Below are positions 1 through 11,059 of a DNA stretch of 64,000 bases, piece by piece. This DNA is from Euborellia annulipes. Taxonomy: Eukaryota; Arthropoda; Insecta; Dermaptera; Anisolabididae. The position numbers and the translations under genes were made by a program. Where the stretch lies: contig JAKCPI010014472.1 of assembly GCA_023213315.1 (NCBI GenBank), positions 1-64,000 on the forward strand, given 5' to 3'. Each line of letters starts with the position of its first letter. The first letter of the stretch is position 1. Under the pieces are notes generated by a model, which was not told where the DNA came from, searched no databases, and saw only the letters and a program-made list of their open reading frames with translations.

Positions 1-40
1 CAATTATTAATGATTTCATCAAATTATATATAGAGAATAT

Positions 41-112
41 TTTTACTTTCTCTTATATATAGGCTCCCTATCTGTTGTTAATAGATTGAAAGTATTGCAT
101 TCATGTCAAAAA
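41..112 (+). mobile_element. HPE end-A remnant
   Basis: A TTTTACTTTCTCTTATATAT stretch, then TTGAAAGTATTGCATTCATG, resembles the palindromic end A and adjacent body of the HPE family. Nothing after position 112 matches the family. Confidence 0.4.
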
Positions 113-394
113 CTTAAGAAAAAAAATCTCTAATATTTTTCAATAATAGCTATTTTAAAGAGCTAAATGGTTGGGCCGGGATTAATAGAACGTCTGTCTC
201 TACTTTAGTTAGTTACTCGTTGTGATATACGTAATGTGAAATATGTAATTGCATTGTACTGCATACACTGATGAGCCAATGTAAAACGGTTGATTTGTCA
301 TTAAAGGAAATATAATAATATAAGCGAATGGGGGGTTAATGAAGGGGTTTTGATTGAAATGAATAGGAGGCAGACGAGTGGCAGGTGCTCTAGG

Positions 395-530
395 TGTCAT
401 TAGGCCCTTGAAATGCGGGCATTAGTGCCAACGCCGGCATGGACTGAACGAACGACCCCTACCCCACCACTACACCCGATGCAGCTCGATGCAGCTGCAG
501 CCAGGGCGTTAAATAAACATTAGGCGTACT
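395..530. promoter_or_regulatory. GC-elevated unique island
   Basis: About 135 bp of higher-GC, non-repetitive sequence in AT-rich DNA. It contains a duplicated GATGCAGCT motif, overlapping CAGCTG E-boxes and a forkhead-like GTTAAATAAACA, followed by a poly-A run at about 540. It looks like a candidate cis-regulatory element, but no direct evidence shows this. Confidence 0.2.
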
Positions 531-793
531 GGAATTAATAAAAAAAAAAAAAAATCGTTCATCAATTCATTCAAGGAATATTTCTTTAGAGAAATAAAAA
601 ACTATGGCAAAGATTATTTTTGTACATTAAAAAAAGAATTTCTTTTTATCAAGCAAGAGTTGCAGACACTGAGACTGATATCCAAAAATGCAAGATCTTC
701 CACCTGATGAGCACCTTTCTGATGCAAACAATAATTTGTTATTATATATAATATTTTATAACATCTATGTTAAAATCAAACTCAGGAAACTTA

Positions 794-1135
794 TTGTAAC
801 ATCATGCTTTTTATGTAAACACTTGCTTTGATAATTGTGACTAACTTTATGGAAATAAGTGAAAATAGCGGGAAAATTTGAATCTAACTTCACAGAAATG
901 GCGACAGATGGCGCTGACGTCGCTATATATAAAAAGGCAAGTAACGGACATGACAGATCACTTGAGTCGGAACAAGTGCACGGTGCTTGATAACAACTGC
1001 AGAATAGGCAGTCGAAACGTTGTACAGTATTTATATATTTTTAATAAATATTTATTACAAAAATGTGGTCTATAATTAAAAATTCTCCTAATAATAATAT
1101 TTCAAACTACAAAAGCTTTAATAAACACATTCGTG
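794..1135 (+). mobile_element. Penelope-like terminal fragment with hammerhead-like motif
   Basis: The 340-bp block starts near TGTAACATCATGC and ends near CTTTAATAAACAC. It is closely repeated at 55388-55945, and its last about 110 bp recur at 43733-43905. It contains CTTGATAA, a hairpin CTGC/GCAG, then CGAAACG (about 986-1020), the layout of a hammerhead core (CUGANGA, stem II, GAAA) with deviations. Hammerhead motifs are known in the terminal repeats of Penelope-like retroelements, so I assign it there tentatively. Confidence 0.45.
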
Positions 1136-1845
1136 ATAAATTTGAATTTGCATATTTAGTAGGCTCTGAAGATGCCCTCTCACGAGACCGAAATGCCAGC
1201 ACAAAAAACTCTGTGTCTGCAATCTTTCCTTGATATAACTCAACAGCCACAACAACGTTATTAAAATTTGTAGACAATATACCAATTAATTAAAAACAAT
1301 TTTCATCAGGTTGCTACGTGTATCTCACTTCTGGGTAGAAATAATTTAAAAAATTGAAAACCAACAGACCGTATTGATTAAATGAAAGAGAAGGTGGCCT
1401 TAAAGGAAGAAGACTGTTGAACGTCCTGCCAAAGTCAGTGATAAAGTGATTTTCATAAAATAATTTATAGGTCTATATTGTAAAGGCTTAATGGCCTTAG
1501 TAGCCCAAAATAAAAAAAATCAATTTGATTATATTAATTGATTTTATAATATTCTGATCTAAATATTATCACCTTAAAAAAATTTTTAGAAAAAATTGGC
1601 AGAGAAACAAAACAAAATCTAGTAGCCTACTTGAATTAATGTCAAAAATAGAAAATTTTTCTGGATTTTTTTTTTTAAGGCATGACCCCATAAAAATATG
1701 CAAATAGTTGAAATACATAGAAATATAAAGTTTAAACCCAAATGGAGGTGATTTAGTGATGCAAAACACAAATAAAAGTTAAAAAAAACATCGAATTTTT
1801 TTTTTTAATTTGGACTCCCCAAAAAATTTGAAATCGTTTGAAAAA
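1136..1845. other. AT-rich sequence, mostly unassigned
   Basis: Contains a possible SINE tail relic at about 1475-1520 (TTAATGGCCTTAGTAGCCC followed by poly-A). From about 1600 to 1840 there is one diverged arm of the foldback family seen at 20190-21235. No gene was found. Confidence 0.4.
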
Positions 1846-2004
1846 CATTTTACTCTTGTACGTCATGGGAAAGATAGGAGAAATAGTTGCCTTTGTAACA
1901 AAATATAAATGTTTTTCTATGTTTATAAATTTCCAAGCATAGAGAATCTTTCAATTTCCGAAGATAAGAGAAAGTTATGTGCTTCAAGTCACACCTGATT
2001 TTAA
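1846..2004 (+). mobile_element. HPE fragment (B half)
   Basis: Matches the B half of HPE: TTTTACTCTTGTA, GGAAAGATAGGAGAAATAGT, TAACAAAATATAAAT, and a decayed hairpin B ending TCACACCTGATTTT. Confidence 0.6.
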
Positions 2005-2010
2005 AAATAA

Positions 2011-2110
2011 ATTTGGCCGGGGGAAGGAAAGAGAGCAACAGTTACCACAATCCTTGCCAAGGGTGGCGAAATCTTGGGTAGGTGACCCCAGCGTGTTATA
2101 AAAAAAAAAT
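2011..2110 (+). mobile_element. 5S-rRNA-like SINE, truncated
   Basis: GAGCAACAGTTACCACAAT and GGTAGGTGACCCCAGCGTG correspond to the 5S-like heads at 15845-16072 and 17858-17975. The copy ends in a poly-A run at 2100-2109. The 5S internal-promoter-like segment is degraded. Confidence 0.45.
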
Positions 2111-2931
2111 CTTACAATTTGTTAGATTAAACCGAAATATGGAAGGATCATGTCGAATAAATCTCATTATGTCTATACTGTATATAAAAAAAATGTACAT
2201 TAATGTAAGGGATAATTAGAAAATATTGTATTTTAATGTTGACATAGCCTGGATTTCGCCATCCATTTGAATTTCGAAATACGAATTGGAATAAATGTTT
2301 TTTGAATTTAGCTACTACTCTCTCTCTGTCCTATTAGCCTCGAGCTAATTGTCCTAATTAGGCTCATGATATTGTTCGTCAGCAATGAAAACTTTTGAAA
2401 TTAATTCATTAAAGGTATACTCGGTGAACACTAACTAAAGAGCAACGCTTTAGCTGATAGGCCTACCTTATCTATGAAAACAAATAGATTTTTGAATCAA
2501 AAATCAGGCAAAAAGAAAAAGAAGCTTGTAGACACAGTCAATTTTTTTTTCAGGACCGGCTACTTCATTTCTAGTCAACTAGCAAACCGATCAAATCGAT
2601 AGCATCATCAATAATAATAGTAGGACATTTCTGAACCCAACATATTACATCTAAGAAATTTAACATTTCTAAGAATTAAAAAACTTAAGTTCCAAACTTG
2701 ACCACGCCATTCATAGATGGCGCTGAGCTACGAATGCTTCCACATCAGTAAAGTGTACTTGAAACTATTTCCACGAAAAATTTTACTGATATAGAGCATC
2801 TAAAAAAGAGTTCATTTATGAATTTTAAACAAAATCGTTGCAGCGAATTTTGAGAAAATCGAAAGAAAAAAAAAAAAAAAAAAACTGAAAAAGTACATAA
2901 GTAAGGTACATATGGAAGTACATAAGTAAGG

Positions 2932-3535
2932 TGAATAAAACCCTCTATCTACTGAAGATGAATAGGAGTCTTTTCAATCATTCTCTCAGGGAACGGTTGT
3001 TCAAAACGCTGATATCTCCATATTTTGACTATGGTTGTGTGGTGTACAATGGTCTATCAATGGAGCTGAACCTAAAACAAAATAAAAAGGGATTGTTTCG
3101 GCTCCTGCTCTATGAATGAACTATCATGATTGCTCTGTCAGACCAACTGTGATAATGTCTAGCCATATTTTATTTATTTAACTTACTCTTTGCCAACTTA
3201 ACTGTGATAAAGTATAGTCTAGTCATTTTTGTCCTTTGTCAAATGAACTTTGATAAAATTTATGTCTAGTCATTTTTCTTTTTGCTAATACCACTGTGAT
3301 AATCTATGTCTAGTCATTTTATCTTGCAATCTTAACTGTGATAGTCATCTAGTCATTTTTCTTTTTTGTCAGAGCGATTGTGCTGATTGTTTCCTGAATG
3401 TGATTGAATTATGGACGGCTAAGATATTGGAGATCTGTATGAACTTATATGTATCCTATAAATATGTATGTAACCTCTTAATGTAAGAAATATGTTCCAG
3501 GGAACATTGTTCCAGAACATCTTATTTTTTGCATA
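2932..3535 (+). pseudogene. Non-LTR retrotransposon 3' fragment: RT C-terminus plus 3'-UTR
   Basis: The frame up to 3119 encodes about 62 residues with SLRERLFKTLISPYFDYGCV and NGLSMELNLK. This is the pattern just after the catalytic core in jockey/CR1-type reverse transcriptases, where 'P.LDYG..VY' is typical. A stop follows, then a 3'-UTR with five degenerate units of about 53 bp (3143-3370) and an AT-rich end. ATAAGTAA lies on both sides (about 2921-2929 and 3541-3548), consistent with a target-site duplication. The fragment is 5'-truncated, as is usual for LINE insertions, and it sits inside a minus-strand HPE element. Confidence 0.6.
3143..3370 (+). repeat. Tandem repeat of about 53 bp within LINE 3'-UTR
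   Basis: Five diverged units share CTGTGATAA followed by TCTAGTCATTTTT, at roughly 3147, 3199, 3248, 3292 and 3337. They lie between the RT stop codon and the end of the LINE fragment, so they are probably part of that element's 3'-UTR. Confidence 0.7.
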
Positions 3536-3597
3536 AATGGATAAGTAAAGTTCTAGTACTTTTTGACCGATTTTGTTCAAAAGCACAGAGAATTTTG

Positions 3598-4945
3598 CAA
3601 AAATAATTTTTTATATTTTATTGTTTTTCTCTAAATTAGTCATATTTTAGAGATAATTTATGAATATTTGCCATAATTACAGTATTTACTTGCACAATTG
3701 ACAAAAAAAATGATATATAATCTAATCAAAACAATTTAAATCAGAAAAACTTCAATGTTGATTTTCTCAAACCTCGATGTTTGGTCTTTGACACACCATT
3801 GAACAACAGGGTTCATATATATTTTTCATGTATAGGGAAAGAGAAAGTAAAAAGAAACTAAATTATTATTTTTTGATTATGTTGTAGCTTGTTTGGTTGT
3901 TCGGTCAGCAATTCGTTACACATCGAATAAAAATGCCACCGGTCTGCTGTTGCTGCTGCTGGTGCTGGTGCTTTTCACCCCCTAAAAAAATCTCTCCCTT
4001 TTCGGCCGTCTGCTAATCATTAATCTTAACGATTGTAAACTTGTCGAGAAGATTTTTTAAAATTCCGCCCTTTTCGTGTTTATTATATAGAAGAGAAAGG
4101 ATCGAGGGGGTGGGGAGGGGGGTGCGAATTCAAACGAGGAGGCCACTACCATCACCGCCTTTTTTATCCCATTCCCGAATTTCTAGGGCACTATCTCACT
4201 CTCAAGTCATCGAGGATTTAGCCAATTGACATTCGATTTCAAAGCAACGAGAGAACGAAACAAAAAAGCGAAAAAAAGAAATTCTCAATTTTTATCATCT
4301 CATAACGTGGAAGAAACATTGTAGAATTTCACGCCCGTAAATATTTTATTTGTTAATTTTGTCGCGCGTAAAATATTTATTTTATTCCCCGCCATCCTTT
4401 TTTTTTTCAGAGGCGAAATTTTATTGCTACGAGATGAGCGTGGCGCCATCTTTAACTCTTCCCCCTTTTTTTTTTGTGTTCCGTTCCCGAATGGATCACT
4501 TGTTACGATCGGATATTTTTAAGGTCAGAGCCCCCCTCAGAACTCATAGATCATAAACCGGTGACTATAAAAAGTGAATATTAGTCAATTAACCGCCTCC
4601 TCTCCCTCATAAATTCCACGTTTTCTCTAACTGATTAAACGCTTATTCCTCAAATGGCCCAGGTAGTTAAATCTCCGATTACGCCATTTAGATTCTCTTA
4701 ACGTGCACCTTGGAGAAGGATTTTCATTTCTCTCTTTAAAGTTATATCTTTTTTTAAATAATCAATTCATAATGGCGGTAATTTTTTCTTTTTTTTTTTG
4801 TGTTTTATAAAAGGACTTGAGTTAATTTTAATTATAGACAAAAAAAAAAAAAAAAAATCAATGAAAAATAAAATTGTTAGATTCTTTAGAAGAGAGATCG
4901 AACAATTAATTTAAATAAATTTCAGCCGCCTTTAATCTAAAACTC
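3598..4945. other. AT-rich sequence between mobile elements
   Basis: Apart from the GC island at 3895-4250, this holds poly-T/poly-A runs and several MITE-length AT-rich stretches. No supported gene, RNA or classified element was found. Confidence 0.4.
3895..4250. promoter_or_regulatory. GC-elevated unique island with CTG-rich tract
   Basis: This block carries a short TGCTGCTGCTGGTGCTGG tract near 3950, a GGGGTGGGGAGGGG run near 4110, and homeodomain-like TAATCATTAATC near 4015. The open frame from 4041 (62 codons) has no family resemblance. A conserved non-coding element is possible. Confidence 0.18.
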
Positions 4946-5180
4946 GCCCTAGAGCTTGGTTTAGGGGTTAGAGTGCTGGCCTTCTAAACCAAGGGTCGCG
5001 GGTTCGGACCCCAGGTAGTCAGAAGATTTTATTTAAGCCATTTGGATACCAAATAGCTTAAATAAGAATGCCTGGACCCCCAATATGTATATTCCATATT
5101 GACGGATATCGTCAAAGTCAAAGAATGTGTGTGTGAGCGTGAGTGTGAATGAGAAAAAAGTGTGAGTGTTAAAAAAAAAA
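4946..5180 (+). mobile_element. tRNA-derived SINE-A, near full length
   Basis: The head has an A-box-like TTGGTTTAGGGGTTAGAG and a B box GGTTCGGACCCC (about 5000). An internal hairpin (AAGCCATTTGG...CCAAATAGCTT) and a GTGTGAGCGTGAGTGTGAAT-rich tail then poly-A follow. AATCTAAAACTC lies before it and AATCTAACAACTC after it, a near-exact target duplication. It is not a functional tRNA because the acceptor ends do not pair. Confidence 0.8.
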
Positions 5181-5182
5181 AA

Positions 5183-5743
5183 TCTAACAACTCTAATAAA
5201 TAAGGGAATTTTACTTATGCATTGACTAATATTCACAACTCAGGGATCTTTTTGAGATTTCGGGTATGACTAGTCATGGAACTTTCTCTAGAAAAAAAAT
5301 TATTATATTATTTTAATATTATTCAAAAATTCTTCAATAAAGAAATAATAAAAAAAAAGATGAAATTAAAATCTGAATAAGTACCATGTAATAATCTAAT
5401 GAAACAACACGATAGAAACTTTGTTATTATTTTTTCTTAACAAAATTGTTATTTCAGCAGGCGCGGAGAAGGTGGGGGGGGGGGCGAGGGCGACACAAAA
5501 GAAACTCTAGAAATTTTGGGTTTTTAATGAAAAAATTAAGAAGCGTTTTTACTTAATTTTTTTTAAAGATAAAAAATAAAATATTGTTTCGATCCCACTC
5601 CCATACCCCTAAGCCGACTCTACAAAAATTTCATTTTCACTCCCCTCCCCTCTCCATTAAAAAACCGCTCTTGTCGTTACTTCTTTTTGTATTTTAAAAA
5701 TAAGAAATCGAAATTGCAATTGCCAGAGTCAAAAAATGATTAT
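5183..5743. other. AT-rich unassigned stretch with G-run
   Basis: Contains a GGGGGGGGGG run near 5475 and AT-rich low-complexity sequence. No gene or classified repeat was found. Confidence 0.35.
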
Positions 5744-5973
5744 GAAGAGAAAGTTGTGTTCTGTGCTTGTCACACCAGCCAGATTTTTCTGTGTCGGGAT
5801 ATATTTAGTTTCTGCCGGTATTTTAGAATTCAAGATGTAAAATTTATTAGTAGTTTTGTTACCATGGCAACCATTTCTCCTATCTATTCTATTAAGTACA
5901 AGAGTAAAGTGTGCTTAAAACAATTTTGAGGGCAAAATGAGAATATACATTTGAAAGAGCATCAATAAATAGT

Positions 5974-6119
5974 TTTTTTTTTTTTTTTTTTTAAACATTC
6001 ACACTTTTTTCTCATCACACATTCATTCACAGTCTTTTCGGCAACTTAGGCCATTTAAGACTTAAACGTTATCGTTAATGATTATTATACATATTAGGGG
6101 TCCAGGCATTCTTTATTTA
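5974..6119 (-). mobile_element. SINE-A, 5'-truncated, inside HPE
   Basis: Poly-T at the left, then the reverse complement of the SINE tail (CAGTCTTTTCGGCAACTTAG) and part of the body. AATAAATAGTT occurs on both sides, a target duplication. Confidence 0.75.
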
Positions 6120-6404
6120 ATTGATCTAATAAATAGTTGATTTATATGAATTTTAACCAAAATCGTTGGAGCGAATTTTGAGAAAATCAAAAAAAAAAAA
6201 AAAAAAAAAACTGGAAACAACTGGTACAGTACTAGTACTTTTTGGCCGATTTTGATTAAAAGCATGTTTTTACGCCGTAGGGAGGTGCCTAACTTAAATA
6301 TAAAATTTCAACCTCCTAGCTCAATTCCTCCAGGCTTAACACAAACAGAACAGTCCATGTCGCGAAAACCACTTTTTTGGATTCAGCGGACCTCAAAACG
6401 TATA

Positions 6405-6486
6405 TAAATTAAATAAATAAATAAATAAATAAATTTTTTCCCCCCCCCTTGGGGCCCCCCCCCCCCGGGGTCCCCCAAAACCAAAA

Positions 6487-6549
<63 letters not shown>

Positions 6550-6571
6550 AAAAAATAAAAAATCAAAACAA

Positions 6572-6608
<37 letters not shown>
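6405..6608. repeat. Low-complexity insert: (AAAT)n, poly-C/G, long poly-A
   Basis: Tandem AAAT, then C- and G-runs, then about 55 and 28 A residues. It interrupts the HPE body. Runs of this length are error-prone in assemblies. Confidence 0.85.
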
Positions 6609-6611
<3 letters not shown>

Positions 6612-6698
6612 ATCAAAATTGGACATCGACTTTTTGACATGAATCCAATGCTTTCTCTCTATATATATTTTACATATATACATAGGTAAGAGAAAGTA

Positions 6699-7660
6699 AA
6701 ACTATAAAATCCTCTTTGATGACGGCATATTTCTCTGCCGACATCCCCATCCCTAGTCTTTGCACGATGGGTGATCTAACTAGAAAATTGCAGGCGCTAT
6801 TCAGTGCAGGAATCTCTAGAATTTTAACAATGGTCCATTTTTTGTTTAACTTTTCTATTTATTTTCTAGTAAATTTTATTTTAAAGAATACAGATGACCC
6901 AGCGCCAGCCAGTTCATTGATTTCAATTTGATTTATTTCTAATATGATATTCATTCAGAAAAATGTCAGGTTGATAGTGATTTGTCTCTCTCTCTCTCTC
7001 TTTGATCCGAATGTTACCATCATGTTGTTGTTTTGTTGCTTGATATTTATTGTTAGAAAAACAAAAAAGAGGGCAGGCACGTGTAGTCAGCCAGTCCTTG
7101 ATGTCATCATTCTGTCATCAGCGTTCATCATCATTAGCAGCCGCCCCTAATGACACCCGACTCACTTTCCTCTTCGATTCTCTTCCCTAAAATGTACATA
7201 TATACGCTATGATTTATTCAGCTAGGCAATTATTTCCACCCCCTCTAACAAAATGGACAAGTATGCACGTGTGTGTGTGTGTGTGTGGGGGGGGGGAGAT
7301 GGCATTGAATCGGAACGCATCTTCTGTGATTTATTAATTGGCCGGCGAAGCATTCAAAATCAAAACCAGAGAGAGATAGAGAGAAACATATTCACGATTC
7401 ACCGATTTATATTATATCTAAAACGAACACACTTAGGAAGAAAGAATAATTGGGAAATTGATTATTAAAAAAAAACAGATGGGGGCGGGGGATAAGAAAA
7501 TGGCGGAGATTCATTTGAATTTTTTCTTTCTATCATTTAAAGCATAGGTTCTCTTGTGGGGGTGGGGGGGGGGGCGAAAATCCACTGAGACCTCTACTGC
7601 CCCCCCCCCCCGGCAGTAGAGTCCCACTTATCAGAGAAAATTAGAGGGCATTGAGATGGC
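6699..7660. other. Unique sequence with simple repeats, no gene
   Basis: Contains a CT run near 6990, a mixed-composition patch near 7060-7160 with homeodomain-like TAATGACAC, a GTGTGTGTGTGTGG run near 7270, and G and C runs at 7560-7615. Short open frames show no domains. Confidence 0.35.
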
Positions 7661-7876
7661 GCAGAGAGGCGTGGACAGATTAAAAAATAAAGTCTAAAAA
7701 AGGCAAAAAATGCAAAAAAAAAATTTATTAAATTAATATTGATAATTAAGATTATACATAGTGTACAAAATGCGAAGAGAGAAAAAATAAATTACAAAGG
7801 TTACTACAATAACACATTATTAGAAATTTAATAGCATAACAATGGAGCAAGCATCTCCCGAAATCAGGTCATCCGT

Positions 7877-8131
7877 TTAGCTCGAAGGCACCTGATCCTC
7901 ATAGCTCTTTTTGAAGTTTTGGAAGTATTCTTTCAAGTTTCTCTTTGCCATGAAGCACTCGTTGTCATACCAGGGTTTATTCAGGGTCCGGGAACCGATG
8001 TCGACCATCGTGCATTCCGAAAAGAGGCTCCAAGCAGTGGCAGTATTTTTAATCGCTGACAATAGTTTTTTGTTCCAAATGTCGATATTTTCATCTTGGC
8101 CAGGAAAACTACATTTTGGCAATAAATTCAT
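7877..8131 (-). pseudogene. Non-LTR retrotransposon remnant: endonuclease-RT linker
   Basis: The minus-strand frame encodes 84 residues including NKPWYDNECFMAKRNLKEYF. The 'KPW(F/Y)D.EC' motif followed by a basic helix is typical of the segment joining the apurinic-type endonuclease and reverse transcriptase domains of non-LTR elements. Neither neighbouring domain is recognisable, so this is an isolated decayed fragment. Assignment rests on motif memory; another RT-encoding element type is possible. Confidence 0.5.
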
Positions 8132-8141
8132 TAAATTATGA

Positions 8142-8604
8142 TAATCTATGCATTTTGCGGCATTCCATCTTAATTACAAAAAAGGGTAGACCGAATATAA
8201 TAATATAACATTACATGATTAAATATAATCGGGGCAATAGCTGTTTTAAAAACGCGACAGGTGGGAAGTAAAATTAAGTTGGGCGGAGGGGGGGGGGCTC
8301 TAGAAAAAACATTCTCAAAGGGGGCGATGAGCAAAATAAGAGAAACCATGATTTAGAGTATTGGATCCCAAAGGGGACTATTCTGACTACCTTTGGAAAG
8401 AGGCGTTTTTGGTTTTGGTCTTTGAGGGCAAACTACCTCTACTCTGGGCAATACTCAATTAATAATAAAAAAATATATATATAAATAAATTTATTAATAT
8501 GCACAAGTCCTCAAAACAACTCAGATTTATTTTTATAACAAAATTTTCAATGAATCCCTTTCGTTACAGTACAAAGAGGGACAATATTAACTCCCCTCCG
8601 TGCG

Positions 8605-8640
<36 letters not shown>

Positions 8641-8783
8641 ATATTTTTTTAAAAATTAAAAAAAAAAAAAAAGGGGGTGTACGTCGTTATTTTTTAAATA
8701 AGCTATGCAAATAAAGTTTAGAAACCTATGATTTAGAGCAACAACAACTGAAATGCAACTCCTCTACTGAATTGAACTTGTCC
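8142..8783. other. Unassigned AT-rich stretch
   Basis: G-run near 8286 and poly-T/poly-A run at 8608-8672. No gene or classified element was found. Confidence 0.35.
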
Positions 8784-9071
8784 TACACTTTCCTGAACTT
8801 CATTCATAATTTCCGTTTTCCGGAATTTTATTACAATCATAATTCACTACAATTTCATGTCAAGTCATTAAACACAACAATATGCTCTGTAAATTGCTGT
8901 TAAGACATCATCAAATTTCGGATTACTACACTTTCCTGAACTTCATTCATAATTTCCGTTTTCCGGAATTTTATTACAATCATAATTCACTACAAGGTTT
9001 CATGTCAAGTCATTAAACACAACAATATGCTCTGTAAATTGCTGTTAAGACATCATCAAATTTCGGATTAC
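8784..9071 (+). repeat. Tandem duplication, two units of 143-145 bp
   Basis: Unit 1 is 8784-8926 and unit 2 is 8927-9071; both start TACACTTTCCTGAACTTCAT and end TTTCGGATTAC. They differ only by two extra bases in unit 2 (TACAATTTC versus TACAAGGTTTC). This is a very recent duplication, or an assembly artefact. Function unknown. Confidence 0.95.
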
Positions 9072-9244
9072 AAATTATATTACCGTATATATGAAATTTG
9101 GCAACAGTACGCAGACATCTAATATTTTTTGATTTCACTTTTGTGTTGGCCTGACATGGTCAGTTTAGTTTATATGAAACTCTTGTTTTTTTCTACCAAC
9201 ATATAATGTGGTCCAGTTCACTTGTTGGATTAATCATATTACAG

Positions 9245-9428
9245 GTAGGCCTATAAAATTACAGCTGAGTTTAATTTTTTTTTAATTTATTTTTCGGGCT
9301 ATCGATTTCTGAGTATTTATGTTTGAGATTATTCAGGTCAGAAAAAAATTATATGTGAATACCCCGAAATCGATAGTTGCAAGAATAGAAAATTAAAAAA
9401 ATTAAACTCTTTTGTAATTTTATAGGCC
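9245..9428. mobile_element. Foldback/MITE of about 180 bp
   Basis: AGGCCTATAAAATTACAG at the left and TTGTAATTTTATAGGCC at the right are inverted. The pairing extends through GAGTTTAATTTTTTTT / AAAAAAATTAAACTC and ATCGATTTC / GAAATCGAT. No coding capacity. Confidence 0.6.
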
Positions 9429-9518
9429 GACATGTATTATTAATATGCAACAACAGAAGAGAAGCATGTCACAACAGCATGCATGTCATGAAAAGAAATA
9501 GGATATATCAAGTAACTT

Positions 9519-9655
9519 CACGGGGTGAGGTAGAGCATTCGCTTCTGGTCGAGGGTTCGAGGCGAAAAATTTATTTCAATTGAATTGAATGAACCAATCA
9601 ATTAAATAAATAGGGTCTAAATGGCCTTAAATGCCGAAAAAAACCTTAAACAAAT
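9519..9655 (+). mobile_element. SINE with a second tRNA-like head
   Basis: The head reads GGGGTGAGGTAGAGCATTCG...GAGGGTTCGAGGC, tRNA A/B-box-like but different from SINE-A. The tail has the shared core TCTAAATGGCCTTAAATGCC then GAAAAAAACC and an A-rich end. It abuts the HPE at 9656. Confidence 0.55.
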
Positions 9656-10449
9656 AAAAAAAAATCTGGTGTGACTGGGGCGGCACACAACTTTCTCTTA
9701 CCTTCCGTAATCGAAAGTTGTGTACTGTGCTTGTCACACCAGATTTTTTGTGTCGACATGTATTTAGTTTCCGATAGTATGGTACAATCGAATTTCAAGA
9801 TGTAAATTTTTTTTTTTTTTTTAAACATTCACACTTTTTTCTCATTCACCTACAGTCTTTTCGGCAACTCAGGCCATTTAAGACTTTAAACGATAACCGT
9901 TGGATTGAAAATATCGATTGGGGGTTCAGGCATTTCTATTTAAGGATGTAAAATTTATAAGTATGGGAAAATATTTATATTTTGTTACCATGGCAACCAT
10001 TTCTCCTATCTTTTCTATGGAGTACAAGAGTAAAGTGGTCTTTAGCAGATTTCAATGACAAAATGAGAATATACATTTTAAAGGGAATCTAAAAAATAAT
10101 TGATTTTTGAATTTCAATAAAAATCGTTGCAGCGAATTTTGAGAAAATCGAAAAAAAACTGAAAAAGAACATCAGTAAAGTACTAGTACTTTTTAGTCGA
10201 TTTTGATTAAAAGCTTATTTTCACGCTCTAGGGGGGTGCCTAACTTAAATATAAAATTTAAACCTCCTAGCTCAATTCCTTCATGCTTAAAATTGAACAC
10301 ATACATACAGACAGACAGACCATGTTGCGAAAACCTCTTTTTTGGACTCAGCGGACCTCAAAACGTGTATATCCATCAAATTTTTGACATGAAACCAATA
10401 ATTTCTCTCTCTACATATTAACATATATATAGAGGTAAGAGAAAGTAAA
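9656..10449 (-). mobile_element. HPE element, complete
   Basis: Begins with a full hairpin B (TCTGGTGTGAC...GTCACACCAGA, about 9664-9747) and ends with end A (CTTTCTCTCTACATATTAAC ... GGTAAGAGAAAGTA). Flanks are A-rich on both sides. A truncated SINE-A lies at 9807-9943. Confidence 0.85.
9807..9943 (-). mobile_element. SINE-A, 5'-truncated, inside HPE
   Basis: Poly-T followed by reverse-complement SINE tail (CAGTCTTTTCGGCAACTCAG). AAGATGTAAA before and AAGGATGTAAAA after form a near-exact target duplication. Confidence 0.75.
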
Positions 10450-10595
10450 AAAATCTTCACGAGGTACTTGTAGATGAATATACCCAGAAGACAGTATGCA
10501 CGATAGAAAGATCTTTGGAAATAGAATCACGGCAGGAAGTGCAAATAAAAGTATACTAGCCGCGGCGCCTCGCCAGAGGGCCGAGGACCGAAATT

Positions 10596-10632
10596 AAAAG
10601 TAAGTTGTGTGCTGTGTGACACCAGATTTTTT
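10596..10632 (+). mobile_element. HPE hairpin-B fragment
   Basis: AAGTTGTGTGCTGTGTGACA then CCAGATTTTTT matches the right arm of hairpin B. The rest is missing. Confidence 0.45.
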
Positions 10633-11059
10633 AAAAATAAAATTTAGGGCTCCGACCAATTTGTTATGTAACTCAACGCATTTTTAAACAGCCTCGAATT
10701 TTCCACATCGTCCACAATTAAATGTTTCCCCGTTATCATTTCTTGATAATCCTTGCAGAAAGGCGGGTCCTTCCTCTTGAATAAATGAATATGAGTGAAA
10801 CGTAGCCTAGCTATTTATTTAAACTATTTGAAGACCAAATGGTACAAATAAATCTGCCTGGATCACTTAATTAAAATTAAGAATCCTTTTAACGTCTAAA
10901 AAAAATGAGATGTCACTACTACCATGACGATTTCTTAATTAACCGCTATCTTATATAAAATTAAATTAAAATATCTTTTTATCCCTTCATAATATGCTTG
11001 AATAAAAGACAATCTGAGAACTTTAAATAAAAAAAAATCCCAATCCTTTCATCATTATT
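10633..11059. other. Unassigned AT-rich stretch
   Basis: No gene, RNA or classified repeat recognised, apart from a short SINE-like AAACTATTTGAAGACCAAAT stretch near 10820. Confidence 0.3.

Larger units (their letters stand above)
2740..3597 (-). mobile_element. HPE fragment interrupted by a LINE 3' end
   Basis: Family sequence such as TAGAGCATCTAAAAAAGAG and GCAGCGAATTTTGAGAAAAT is present at about 2795-2930 and resumes after the LINE insertion at 3541 with GTTCTAGTACTTTTTGACCG. A local duplication of GTACATAAGTAAGG abuts the insertion site. Confidence 0.55.
5744..6698 (-). mobile_element. HPE element, nearly complete, with two insertions
   Basis: Starts in a damaged hairpin B (AAGTTGTGTTCTGTGCTTGT) and ends in end A (CTTTCTCTCTATAT...GGTAAGAGAAAGTA). 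In between lie the family landmarks GTTACCATGGCAACCATTTC, TACTAGTACTTTTTGGCCGA and CATGTCGCGAAAACCACTTT. A 5'-truncated SINE (5974-6119) and an AAAT/poly-C/poly-A low-complexity insert (6405-6608) interrupt it. Confidence 0.8.

Noticed and set aside
6393..6683. 96-codon minus frame rich in Phe
   Set aside because: Encoded by the poly-A run and the AAAT/poly-C insert.
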